From Labilithrix sp. (lineage in GTDB: Bacteria > Myxococcota_A > Polyangia > Polyangiales > Polyangiaceae): 61,346 nt of DNA. Below, piece by piece: positions 25,809 to 34,376 of the stretch. The DNA is taken from contig JAHBWA010000041.1 of assembly GCA_019637195.1 (NCBI GenBank), positions 1 to 61,346 on the forward strand, written 5' to 3'. Position 1 is the stretch's first letter, and each line of letters starts with the position of its first letter. The position numbers and the translations under genes are program-made. A model generated the notes under the pieces. That model was given only the letters and a program-made list of their open reading frames with translations. It was not told where the DNA came from and made no database searches.

Positions 25809-26429
25809 TCAGGCCTCGCCGGTGAGGATCGCCGCCGCGAAGGCGAGCACCACGGCGCCGAGGGCCCAGCGGCGCTGCGTGCTCTCCGGCGGCACGCGCT
25901 TCGCGTTGAAGCGGCGCACCGCGAGGAAGCCGCCGACCATGTCGACGCCGACGAGCAGCGCCCACGCGCGGAGGAGCTCCGCCCGCCCGCCCAGCACCAT
26001 GCCGAGGACCGCGCCGGCGATCCCCGCGGCCAGGATCGTCCCGGCCGCGCCGTGCCGCGCGTAGAAGTGACCTCCACCGATCGGCACGATCACCGCGAGG
26101 AAGGCAGCGCCGACGGCGCTGCGCGGCTTGACGAACTTGTCGGCCTTCTCGCTCTCGTCCTCGATGGGGCTCGCGCCGCGGAATGGATGGGTGCTCTCGC
26201 TCGTCATCGCGGCGAGCGCCTCCTCGGCCTTCTGCAGGTCGCCGGGCGCCACGACGATCCGGAGCACGTCGGTCGTCTGCGACCACGTCATGCGCGTCGC
26301 TTGCGGGTTGCCGCGGATGGCGACGCGCACGTCGTGCTCGTGCAGAAAGTCACGGATCATGTCGGCGCCGATCGGATCGGTCACGCGCCGCACCTCGATC
26401 CAGTCTCCCTCGTCGTCACCGCTGCCCAT
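25809..26429 (-). CDS. DUF2007-like membrane protein
   Basis: This 206-residue protein has an N-terminal domain like DUF2007 (VTDPIGADMIRDFLHEHDVR, then IVVAPGDLQKAEEALAAM), a putative signal-transduction fold. The C-terminal half holds about four transmembrane segments (AAFLAVIVPIGGGHFYA, ILAAGIAGAVLGMVLGG, WALLVGVDMVGGFLAV, WALGAVVLAFAAAILTG). Its 5' end overlaps the 3' end of the ABC ATPase gene by 14 bases, so it is the last gene of that operon. Function unknown. Confidence 0.75.
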   Translation of the reverse strand: MGSGDDEGDWIEVRRVTDPIGADMIRDFLHEHDVRVAIRGNPQATRMTWSQTTDVLRIVVAPGDLQKAEEALAAMTSESTHPFRGASPIEDESEKADKFVKPRSAVGAAFLAVIVPIGGGHFYARHGAAGTILAAGIAGAVLGMVLGGRAELLRAWALLVGVDMVGGFLAVRRFNAKRVPPESTQRRWALGAVVLAFAAAILTGEA

Positions 26430-27135
26430 CGGTCGAGTGTACCCCCGCGCCCTGGCGGCCGGAACGGCCTTGGCCCGCGCGGGCCGCGAGCCGGCCGTCC
26501 TCGAGCGCGATGACCCGCGTAGCTGATGCATACAGCCGCGGATCGTGGGTGGCCAGCACGACGCTCCCTCCGCGGTCGACGAACGACCGGAGCGCCTCCA
26601 CGACGAGCCCCGCCGAGCGCGCGTCGAGCGAGGAGGTCGGTTCGTCACCGAAGACGATCCGCGGCTCGGCGGCGAGCGCCCGCGCGAGCGCGACGCGCTG
26701 GCGCTCGCCCCCGGAGAGCTGTGCGGGGCGGTGTTCCGTCCGCGCGGCGAGGCCGACGAGCTCGAGGGCGCGCCGCGCGTTCGCGCGCGGCAGTCCCTTC
26801 AGGTCGAGGACGCACTCGACGTTGCGGCGCGCGCTCAGCGCGTCGAAGAGGTGGAATGATTGGTACACGAACCCGATGTGCGCCCGCCGCAGACGCGCGA
26901 GCCCCTCCGGATCGAGCGGCGCGAGCGGAGCTCCGCAGAGCGTCACCTCGCCCTGGAGCGGGCGCAAGAGGCCCGCCAGGATCGACAAGAGCGTCGACTT
27001 CCCCGAGCCCGACGGGCCGAGCAGGAGGACGAGCTCGCCCTCGCGAACCTCGAGCGAGACGTCGTCGATCGCGACGATCCGCGCGCCCGCGTCGACGAAC
27101 TCGTGACTCACGCCGGAGCAGCTCGAGACGATCAC
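26416..27135 (-). CDS. ABC transporter ATPase, LolD/MacB type
   Basis: This 239-residue ATPase has Walker A GPSGSGKST, Q-loop (VYQSFH), signature LSGGERQRVALARAL, Walker B IVFGDEPTSSLD and the switch His in LATHD. It resembles LolD/MacB/DevA-type ATPases that drive FtsX-like permeases. GTG 27135 overlaps the permease stop. It would energise export of the product of the upstream genes. The tail after residue 220 is Gly/Arg-rich. Confidence 0.9.
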   Translation of the reverse strand: MIVSSCSGVSHEFVDAGARIVAIDDVSLEVREGELVLLLGPSGSGKSTLLSILAGLLRPLQGEVTLCGAPLAPLDPEGLARLRRAHIGFVYQSFHLFDALSARRNVECVLDLKGLPRANARRALELVGLAARTEHRPAQLSGGERQRVALARALAAEPRIVFGDEPTSSLDARSAGLVVEALRSFVDRGGSVVLATHDPRLYASATRVIALEDGRLAARAGQGRSGRQGAGVHSTDGQR

Positions 27136-28240
27136 TCGAGGACCTCTCGTGGGTCGATCGCGGCGAGGACGCGCCCGCCGGCCACGGCCGCGAGCGTCGT
27201 GCTCGCCGCGGCGACGGCGATGCCGGCCCAGCTCCAGCCGTCGACGACGACCCGGGGACCGGGTCTCGCAGCAGCCGCGCAGCCCCGCCGCGCCGGCCAG
27301 CGCGACGACGGTCGCCAGGAGGACACGATCCCGACCTGCCACGCGAGGAGGCCGCGAGCTCGCCGCGCGCGGCGCCGAGCGTCCGCAAGGTGGCGAGCTC
27401 GCGCGTGTACGTGCGCACGAGGGTGATCGCGCTCTGGAGCAGCGCCGCCGCTCCGACCAGCGCCGCGGTGAGCGTCCCCGCGCCGAGGAGCGCGCCGAGC
27501 CCGGAGCCCTCGACCCAGTGCGCAGCGGTGCTCTCTGCGAGCTCGTCGGCCGAGAGCGCCGAGAGGCGGCCCTGGGTCGCGGCCTTCACGGCGGCGGCGC
27601 AGGGAGGCGCGTCGAGGTCGTGGACCCAGAAGGTCGCCGCGTCCTCGGGGAACGAGAGCACGGCGCGCGCCGTCCGGACGTCGGTGAACACGTACGGCGT
27701 CTGCGTGAAGCTCCGCGCGCCGCGCGTGACGGCGACGACGCGGAGCCGCGCTCCGCCGCGGAGCTCGACGACGCCGCCCGGGTGCGCGCCGGTCAGCCCG
27801 AGCTTGCGCGCGTCGGCCTCGTCGATCGCGATTGCGCCGGCCTCCGCCAGCTCCGCGCGGTCGCCGGACACGATCCCCCACGGCGCACGCCCGCGCGAGG
27901 CGTCGTCGACGCCGACGAGCTGGACGGTCACGAGCGAGCCGTCCGCCCGGCGGACCTGCGCGTAGTCGACGACGACCGGGCGTCGTCTCGTGACGCACGC
28001 CGCCGGGGCCCCGAGCGCGGAGCGCGAGACCGGCTCGCCGTCGTCGATGACGCGAGCTCCGCGAGCGCCCACCCAGACGTCTCCGCCGACGTGCTCCACG
28101 ACCGCGCGGCTCGACGCCTCGAAGCCGCGCCGGAGGCCGAGCTGGACGGTCACGAGCGCCCACGCCGCCGCGAGGCCGAGGATCAACGTCGCGTTGCGCA
28201 GCCAGTCGTGCGCGAGCGTGGCGAGCGCCACCCGTCGCAT
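27132..28240 (-). pseudogene. Frameshifted FtsX/DevC-like ABC permease
   Basis: The N-terminal part (ATG 28240, RNATLILGLAAAWALVTVQL, a periplasmic domain, then LRTLGAARGELAA) is intact to about 27345. The C-terminal end (VVVDGWSWAGIAVAAASTTL, then GRVLAAIDPREVLE, the FtsX-family end) is in a different frame from about 27245 to the stop at 27132. In between, the expected hydrophobic stretch is recoverable only by moving between frames (QVGIVSS in one, LLATVVALAGAAGL in another). At least one, more likely three, single-base indels sit within 130 bp of homopolymeric GC. The gene may be dead, or the sequence wrong here. It is otherwise colinear with its ATPase. Confidence 0.8.
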
Positions 28241-28942
28241 CTACGTCCTCCGCGCCGGGAGCTGGAACTCCTCGGGGTAGAGGCGCGCGCGCGGGATCTC
28301 CGCCGCCATCAGCGCCAGGTTTCGCCACGCGGTGAGGCAGCCGAGGAGGAGCGGTGGCCGGTTCTCGGGCGTCTCGAGCGCGTGCTCGAGCGCCTCGACG
28401 CTGCGCGCCGCGTGGGCCACGTCGGCTTCGCCGTGCAGCCCGTAGAAGTGAGCTCCTCTCGACAGCTCGGGCGTCCGCGAGAGCGAGGCGTGGATCGCCG
28501 CGCTCATCTCGGCGCCGACCGTCTCGGTCGCGTAGGTCTCGCCGACGAGGTAGTAGGGGCCGTACTCGGCGATCGCCGCCTTGTTGGCGCCGTGGAGGTT
28601 CAACGTCGTCGGGAGCGGCAGCGTCCGCGCGACCGCGCGCGGGTCGTAGCCGAGCGCCTCGAGGTCGCGGAGGGCGACGCGCTCGTGTCCAGCCTCGTCC
28701 TCGGCGAAGAAGTCGAGCATCCTGCGGAGCGGCTCGTGCTCCGCGCCCGCGGGGACCGCCCGGAGGGCGTCACGGAACACCGGCACCGTGTGCTTGACGT
28801 AGTGGTACATCTGCAGCGTCAGCATCGCGAGCTCGGGCACCTCGAGCCGTCCGCGCACGATCGCCTGCGTCGTGGCGAGCGACGTGGCCTCTCGCCACAT
28901 GAAGTCGACGTCGCTCCGGAACCTCTCCAACGCTGCGCTCAT
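28241..28942 (-). CDS. Haem-oxygenase-fold diiron oxidase-like protein
   Basis: The 233-residue protein fits the TenA/PqqC/HDO fold (iron-containing redox enzyme family). Candidate metal ligands are Glu83 and His86 (EDEAGHE), Glu135/Glu140 (GETYATETVGAE), His170 or His165, Asp174 and His177 (HGEADVAHA). HDO members do oxidative decarboxylation, N-oxygenation or desaturation of fatty acids and amino acids (UndA, SznF types). The stop lies next to the permease start and the start overlaps the acyltransferase stop (ATGA), so it belongs to the lipid operon. The substrate is unknown; a fatty acyl or N-acyl amino acid is my inference from the neighbours. Confidence 0.82.
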   Translation of the reverse strand: MSAALERFRSDVDFMWREATSLATTQAIVRGRLEVPELAMLTLQMYHYVKHTVPVFRDALRAVPAGAEHEPLRRMLDFFAEDEAGHERVALRDLEALGYDPRAVARTLPLPTTLNLHGANKAAIAEYGPYYLVGETYATETVGAEMSAAIHASLSRTPELSRGAHFYGLHGEADVAHAARSVEALEHALETPENRPPLLLGCLTAWRNLALMAAEIPRARLYPEEFQLPARRT

Positions 28943-30192
28943 GAGTCCTCCGACAAGCAGGCGAGCGTCGCTCCGAGGAGCGCGTCCGCGTCGACGGCGC
29001 CGCGATGCGCCACCAGGGAGAGCCGGACGTCGTCTCGAAGGCGCGAGACGAGCATGCCGGCGTGATCGAACGACGTGGGGGACGCGAGGACGCGCACGGC
29101 GTCGATCGCTGGCGAGCGCGACGTCGGGTCGAAGTCGCGCGGCGATCGTCCGAAGGCCGTGAGATCGCTCAGCGTGAAGCAGATCGCCGTCTGTTCGGCC
29201 GGCGCGCGCGAGGGGCGCTTGAGCTTCCTCGCTGCGTAGAGCGCCGCGAGCGCGAGGTCGTTGTGGCGCCGATCGCGCGTGGCGCGTCGAAGCTCGGCGA
29301 GCGTGGCGCGGTGATGCGGCGTCGCCAGCAGGGCCGAGGGGACGGCGACGATGCCCGTGTCCGCGCGGAACGAGGCCTGCGGGGGCCGGAGGCCGCGCGG
29401 CGCGCGGGCGAACATCAGGCCGACCGTCTCCGGCGCGTCCGCCGATCCGCGCGCCGCGTTGTAGCGCTGCATGCCGCTGAGGAGCGCCGAGGCGACGAGC
29501 TCGAAGAGGGTCGCTCCGTGGCCTCGCGCGCGCCGGGCGAGCCGCTCGTGGGTGCCTGCGAGGAGCCGTTCGGTGTAGACGACAGGCTCGTGCTCGAGCG
29601 AGTGGGTCGGCCGATAGCGAGCGACGACGCCGGGCCCCGGGACGCGGGGAGCGAGCTGGACGCCGCTCGCCCACTCGAGCGCGCGGCGCCCGCTCGGCCA
29701 GTCGAGCACGCGTCGCCCACGCGCGCCGTCCGACGCCGGGCGCACATATCGCCGTGGCTCGTGCCCGGCGACGAGGCGCGTGAAGTCGTGGAGGACGCCG
29801 AAGCCGGACGCGGCGTCGATCACCGCGTGGTGGGCCTTCACGACGAGCGTAGCGGGACGAGCGATCGCGTATATCTCGAGCGGGAGCGCGCGCCGGATGT
29901 CGAGCGGTGCTCCGAGGAGCGCTTCCTCGAGCGCGTGAACGTCGGCGGACTCGAGGCGCCGGAGGCCCCCGCGCGCGAGCCACTCACGTGCCGGTCGTGG
30001 GTCGAGCGCGACGGGCACGCCGAGCCAGGTCCGCGCGATGCTTCGAAGGCGAGGGTGCCGCGCGAGCGTCCCCACGATGGCGTCGGTGAGCGCCTCGGTG
30101 GGAGGCAGTCGATCGAAGGCGAGCGTGGCGACCACGTACGAGGGCTTCTGGAAGCCGTCGATGAACAGCTTCTCGTAGAGCGTCGTCCGCAT
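28939..30192 (-). CDS. Condensation/WS-DGAT-like acyltransferase
   Basis: This 417-residue protein has the condensation-superfamily active-site signature HHAVIDAASG near residue 122, as in wax-ester synthase/DGAT and NRPS condensation domains. The N-terminus (YEKLFIDGFQKPSYVVATLA) and the second-half segment (TLFELVASALLSGMQRYNA) also suit the fold. It would join an acyl or ACP thioester to an alcohol or amine. It lies 2 bases downstream of the P450 stop. It may do the esterification or amidation step of the cluster; the partner is unknown. Confidence 0.82.
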   Translation of the reverse strand: MRTTLYEKLFIDGFQKPSYVVATLAFDRLPPTEALTDAIVGTLARHPRLRSIARTWLGVPVALDPRPAREWLARGGLRRLESADVHALEEALLGAPLDIRRALPLEIYAIARPATLVVKAHHAVIDAASGFGVLHDFTRLVAGHEPRRYVRPASDGARGRRVLDWPSGRRALEWASGVQLAPRVPGPGVVARYRPTHSLEHEPVVYTERLLAGTHERLARRARGHGATLFELVASALLSGMQRYNAARGSADAPETVGLMFARAPRGLRPPQASFRADTGIVAVPSALLATPHHRATLAELRRATRDRRHNDLALAALYAARKLKRPSRAPAEQTAICFTLSDLTAFGRSPRDFDPTSRSPAIDAVRVLASPTSFDHAGMLVSRLRDDVRLSLVAHRGAVDADALLGATLACLSEDS

Positions 30193-30194
30193 GC

Positions 30195-31535
30195 TCAGCC
30201 GCGCCTCCGCGACACGCGCACGAGCACGCCGTCGCGCGGCCGGAGCGTGACGAACGGCGCCGGCTCGAGGTCCTGGCCCGGGACGAGCTCGAAGTCGACC
30301 GCGCGGAGCCACGTCGCGAGCACCAGCTGCGCCTCCGTTCGCGCGAAGGCGTGGCCGATGCATGTCCGCGGTCCCGCGCCGAACGGCAGGTACGAGAAGG
30401 CCGGCGGCGTCGCGCCGAGGAAGCGCGACGGGTCGAACGCCTCGGGGTGCGCGAACAGCGTGCGGTCCCGGTGCGTCGCCCACGGCACGACCATGACGAG
30501 GCGTCCGGCAGGCACCGGGTGGCCGGCGATGACGTCGTCGCGTCGCGGGGCGCGTCCGAAGCTCCACGCGGGCGGATAGAGGCGCATCGTCTCGTCGACG
30601 ACCGCGCGTGTGCGCGGCAGCCGAGCTAGGTGCTCGAACGTGAGCGGCCCTGGGGCGCCGAGCGCGTCGAGCTCCGCGCGAACGGCGGCGAGCTCGGCGG
30701 CGTGCGTGGCCAGCAGCGTGACCGCCCAGGTCAGCGCGTTCGCGGTGGACTCGTGCCCGGCGATCAGCAACGTGACGAGCTCGTCGAGCACGGCGTCGAG
30801 CGAGAGCGGAGCTCCGGTGTCGGCGTCGCGGGCGCCGAGGAGCAGGTCGATGACGTCCGGCGTCTCGCGATCGCGTCTCGCGCCGCGCCGCTCGAAGACG
30901 AGCCGCGCGAGGATCCGCCGGATCCGCCAGCGCGCCCGGCGGATGTGGAGGTGCTCCGGCGTAGGGATCGCGAAAGGCAGCGCGAACGGCGCGCAGATCC
31001 GGCGGTTCGCCGCGCGCTGAAGGTCGGCGATCGCGCCGGCGACCTCGGCGGCGTACTCGAGGAGGTCCGCGCCGAAGAGCGCGCGGCTGACGATCGCGAG
31101 CGTCGTTTGCATCGCGATCTCGTCGAGGCGTACGAGTCGCTGGCCGTCGGTCGGCAGACCCTCGACCCAGCGGGCCGCGATCTCCTGCATCATCGTCGCC
31201 TGTCGCGAGACGCTCTCTCGGTGGAAGGCCGGCTGGAGCAGCCGCCGCTGGCGCGTCCACCGGGGCCCGTCGCTGGTGAGGAGCCCGTCGCCGACGAAGA
31301 GGCGGAGCGTGCGGTAGCCGTGCGTGTCCTTCCCGTAGATGCCGTCCGGATCGGCGAGCACGCGGCGGATCCCCTCCGGCGCGAACACGACGTGCGCTTC
31401 GCGCCTCCCGACGCGGAAGCGCACGACGGGGCCGTGCTCGGTCATCCATCGGAGGAGCGTCTGGAGCGGGCGCCGCGCGAGCGCGCGGGCGTGGCCGAAT
31501 ACGGGCTCGGCGGGGGGAGAGGGGGCGAGCCTCAC
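30195..31535 (-). CDS. Cytochrome P450
   Basis: The 446-residue P450 has the I-helix AGHESTANALTW, the ExxR motif in VDETMRLYPPAW, the PERF-like FDPSRFLG, and the haem loop FGAGPRTCIGHAFAR (Cys ligand). Length and motifs fit soluble bacterial P450s of the fatty-acid/polyketide hydroxylating types. It starts at GTG 31535, overlapping the CapA stop. It probably hydroxylates the acyl chain; redox partners are not encoded in the window. Confidence 0.93.
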   Translation of the reverse strand: MRLAPSPPAEPVFGHARALARRPLQTLLRWMTEHGPVVRFRVGRREAHVVFAPEGIRRVLADPDGIYGKDTHGYRTLRLFVGDGLLTSDGPRWTRQRRLLQPAFHRESVSRQATMMQEIAARWVEGLPTDGQRLVRLDEIAMQTTLAIVSRALFGADLLEYAAEVAGAIADLQRAANRRICAPFALPFAIPTPEHLHIRRARWRIRRILARLVFERRGARRDRETPDVIDLLLGARDADTGAPLSLDAVLDELVTLLIAGHESTANALTWAVTLLATHAAELAAVRAELDALGAPGPLTFEHLARLPRTRAVVDETMRLYPPAWSFGRAPRRDDVIAGHPVPAGRLVMVVPWATHRDRTLFAHPEAFDPSRFLGATPPAFSYLPFGAGPRTCIGHAFARTEAQLVLATWLRAVDFELVPGQDLEPAPFVTLRPRDGVLVRVSRRRG

Positions 31536-32833
31536 GAGGCGGCCTCGCGCTGGTCGCGCCGCGCGCGCGGCGTCGGCGAGGTGCAGCTCCCGCGAGCGAG
31601 CTTGGACGCGAAGAACCGCGCGAAGACCGCGCGCTCCAGCGGCGGCGCCTCGCAGAGGAGCATCGTGCGCTGCGCCTCCCAGAACGGAGCCTGGACCGTC
31701 GGGATCAGCTCTCCGCTCACGGCGCCATCGGGACCGAAGCGGAGCGCGACCATGCTCCCGAAGCGCGACCAGATCGTCCGATCTCCGCCGACGAAGTCGC
31801 CGAGCGAGTACGACACCCAGGGGGGCCGAGCGTGGTCGGTGCGCTGGAGGAGGTGGGGGTGGTGCCCGATGATCGCGGAGACTCCGGCGTCGCCGAGGAG
31901 CCGCGCGCAGGACTCCTGAGCGCGCGTGGGCTCGTGCTCGTGCTCGTGACCCCAGTGGAGGAGCGCGACCACGTGGGTCGCGCCTCGGTCGCGGAGGCGA
32001 TCGACGAGGCGCGCTGCGCGGTCACGCGCGATCCGGTGGGGGACGTCGTCGAACTGCAGGTGGCAGCCGTCGGCTCCAGCGCGGCGGTTGCTCCCGTAGG
32101 TGAGCGCGAACATGCCGACGCGATGCGCTCCCACGCCGATCGCGACGACGCCCTCGTCCGTCCGGGCATCGCCGACGATCTCGTGACCCAGACCGCGCAG
32201 GAGCGCGAGCGTGCGGTCGAACCCGTCGAGCCCGTCGTCGAGCGTGTGGTTGTTGGCGACCGACGCGACGACGCGCGGGAGGCCCGCGAAGACCGCGCGG
32301 AGCTCGTCGACGTCGTGGCGCGACGACCAGCCGCCGTCGTCCGGGTCGCGGGCGTAGCGCGCGAGCTGGGCGAGTCCACGCCGCGTGAGGAAGGGGGCGA
32401 TCGCGTGGCTCTCCGTGCTGACCGTCCCCTCGATGTTGACGACGAAGCACGACGCCTCCGCGATGCGAGCGCGGAGGGCGTCGCTCAGCGAGCGCGCGCC
32501 GAGGCCTTCGGCGGCGAGGAGATCCCCCGCGAACAGCAGCTCCGCTACGCCCGCCGGCTGGCGTCGAGCAGGGGGCTGGGGGCCGGCCGAGCTGCGCGCG
32601 AAGCCGCCGTCGGAGCCGAGCATCTTCGCGACGAACGCGGCCTTCTCGACGGCGCCGACCTCGCTCACGAACTCTCCTCCGCGCGCCGCGAAGAGCTCGT
32701 GGCGGACGCGCGCGAGCAGGTCTGGTCGAGCGGCCGCGAGGTGTCGAAAGGTCGGCGCCAGCACCGCCGCGCCGAGCCCGAGCGCGATGACGTCGACCGC
32801 CCGGCCGGCGATCCCTCGAGCGAAGCCCGTCAC
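31532..32833 (-). CDS. CapA-family metallophosphatase-like protein
   Basis: This 433-residue protein is a CapA/PgsA-type calcineurin-like fold: FAGDLLAAEGL, CFVVNIEGTVS, ANNHTLDDGLDGF, LLHWGHEHE and GHHPHLLQ supply the metal-binding set. CapA proteins act on poly-gamma-glutamate; members in other clusters tailor peptides and lipids. An N-terminal hydrophobic stretch (AVDVIALGLGAAVLAP) could anchor it. GTG start at 32833 overlaps the ketosynthase stop. Its role in this cluster is not known. Confidence 0.85.
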   Translation of the reverse strand: MTGFARGIAGRAVDVIALGLGAAVLAPTFRHLAAARPDLLARVRHELFAARGGEFVSEVGAVEKAAFVAKMLGSDGGFARSSAGPQPPARRQPAGVAELLFAGDLLAAEGLGARSLSDALRARIAEASCFVVNIEGTVSTESHAIAPFLTRRGLAQLARYARDPDDGGWSSRHDVDELRAVFAGLPRVVASVANNHTLDDGLDGFDRTLALLRGLGHEIVGDARTDEGVVAIGVGAHRVGMFALTYGSNRRAGADGCHLQFDDVPHRIARDRAARLVDRLRDRGATHVVALLHWGHEHEHEPTRAQESCARLLGDAGVSAIIGHHPHLLQRTDHARPPWVSYSLGDFVGGDRTIWSRFGSMVALRFGPDGAVSGELIPTVQAPFWEAQRTMLLCEAPPLERAVFARFFASKLARGSCTSPTPRARRDQREAAS

Positions 32834-34128
32834 GGGCGAGCTCCGTCCTCGACGTCGCAGCGCTCGAGCAGCGCCGCCCCGGCGACGCCGCCCTGAGCGT
32901 ACGCCGTCTTGAGGACGCGGCGGACGGGGCGGCGCTCGGCGTCGCCGCCGAGCAGGTGGGCGAACGGAGCGACCACCGGCGCGAGCCGGCGCCCGGTCGC
33001 CGCGGCGCCGTCGCGCCCGAGCGGCGTTGTGTGGTCGTTCGGGAGGAGCTCCCCGGTCAGGATCTGCTGCGCCCCGAGCGCGACGTCGATCGCCGCGGCC
33101 GCTCCGAGCGCATAGCCGATGAGCGACTTGTACGAGCGCACGGGCGTCCCGGCGCCGCCGACGCCGAGCACGTCGTCGAGGAGGCGGAGCTCGTCGGCGT
33201 CGGCGACGGTCGGGGGCGCGTGCGCGAGGACGAGGTCCGGTCGTGGCCCGGCGGAGCGCGCGTCGTCGAGGACGGCGCGGTAGGCGGCCTTCGGGAACGC
33301 AATCAGGCTCGCCCCGGCGCCTTGCGCGCGGACGAACGCGCCGCGTAGGCGGACGAGGTCGCGGGCTGAGCGCCCGCGGGCGAGCGCCGACCGCTCCGAC
33401 TCGACGACGAAGAACGCCGCGCCTCCGGACGGCGCGAAGCCTCCGGGCTCACCGGAGAGCGCGCGCGCACGCGCCTCGGGCGTCCTCGCCTGACCGAGGA
33501 GGCGCTGCGCGTCGAAGGCCCACCACGTCGACGGCGCGTCCTCGTCGACCGCTCCCACGAGGCACGCGTCCTCGCGGCCCGACGCGACGAGCTCGACCGC
33601 GTCGCGGAGCGCCACGAGCGCGCCGACGCACGCGCAGGAGACCACGTGGCCGCCGCGCGGCGCACCGGTGAGCCCGGCGAGGAACGTCGGCAGGAACGAC
33701 GGCGTGACGCGGGTCACCGCGTGGGTGCGCCGCGGATGACGTTCACCCGAGAGCGTGTCGCGGAAGCACGCCTCGAGCTCGCCCATCGGGCCGACGGCGC
33801 TCGCGACGATCACGCGCCCGACGGCCGCGGGGCTGGCCGCGCCTCGGTCGGCGCTCGCCAGCGCGTCGAGCGCCGCGATCGCCCCGATGCGCGCGTAGCG
33901 CCCGAAGAAGTCGTGCGCGGCCGGATCGATCGGCAGGCTCGCGAACGCGTCGTCGACGCCGCCGACGCGCGCGGCGAGGCGCGCGCGCGTACCGAGCCCG
34001 GCGAGCCCGTCGTCCTCTCGGACGAGGCAGCGTCCGTCGCGGATGACGCTCGCGAGCGGCTCCACCCCGCGGCCCGCGGGGGAGAGGACTCCGACGCCGC
34101 TGATCGCGACGCTCAGGAGCCCTCGCAC
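32830..34128 (-). CDS. Beta-ketoacyl-ACP synthase with Tyr for one catalytic His
   Basis: The 432-residue FabF/KAS II-like condensing enzyme has nucleophile Cys167 (HVVSCACVGAL), the first His region LAHAPPTVADADEL (His303) and the Lys SYKSLIGYALGAAA (Lys334). The usual second His in KSxxGHxxGAAG is Tyr339 here. KAS enzymes need two His for decarboxylative condensation, so this is either non-elongating (acyl-transfer or chain-length factor role) or works differently. It starts GTG 34128 inside the end of the ACP gene. Confidence 0.88.
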   Translation of the reverse strand: MRGLLSVAISGVGVLSPAGRGVEPLASVIRDGRCLVREDDGLAGLGTRARLAARVGGVDDAFASLPIDPAAHDFFGRYARIGAIAALDALASADRGAASPAAVGRVIVASAVGPMGELEACFRDTLSGERHPRRTHAVTRVTPSFLPTFLAGLTGAPRGGHVVSCACVGALVALRDAVELVASGREDACLVGAVDEDAPSTWWAFDAQRLLGQARTPEARARALSGEPGGFAPSGGAAFFVVESERSALARGRSARDLVRLRGAFVRAQGAGASLIAFPKAAYRAVLDDARSAGPRPDLVLAHAPPTVADADELRLLDDVLGVGGAGTPVRSYKSLIGYALGAAAAIDVALGAQQILTGELLPNDHTTPLGRDGAAATGRRLAPVVAPFAHLLGGDAERRPVRRVLKTAYAQGGVAGAALLERCDVEDGARP

Positions 34129-34376
34129 GAGCGCGCCTCCTCGAGCGCCTCGACGAGGTCCGCGATCGTCCGGAGCTCGTGGATGCGGGTCTCGTCGATC
34201 GCGTGCCCGAGCCGCTCCTCGAGCTCGATCACGACGCCGATCATGTCCACCGACGCGATCGCGAGCGATTGGAGCGACACCTCGGCTGGAGGCGCGGTCG
34301 TGAGGCGCGGCTCTTCCGTGTACGCGGCGAGGACCTCGCGGACGATCTCCAGGACATTCGATCTGGCCTCAGCCAT
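34113..34376 (-). CDS. Acyl carrier protein
   Basis: The 87-residue ACP has helix I (NVLEIVREVLAAYTEE), the phosphopantetheine Ser42 in IASVDMIGVVIELEERLG, and a C-terminal helix. The usual DSL is ASV, so the Asp before Ser is lost. It sits between the dehydrogenase and the ketosynthase, overlapping both (8 and 16 bases). The window also encodes an AcpS that could activate it. It probably carries the acyl chain used by the FeeM-like transferase. Confidence 0.9.
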   Translation of the reverse strand: MAEARSNVLEIVREVLAAYTEEPRLTTAPPAEVSLQSLAIASVDMIGVVIELEERLGHAIDETRIHELRTIADLVEALEEARSCEGS

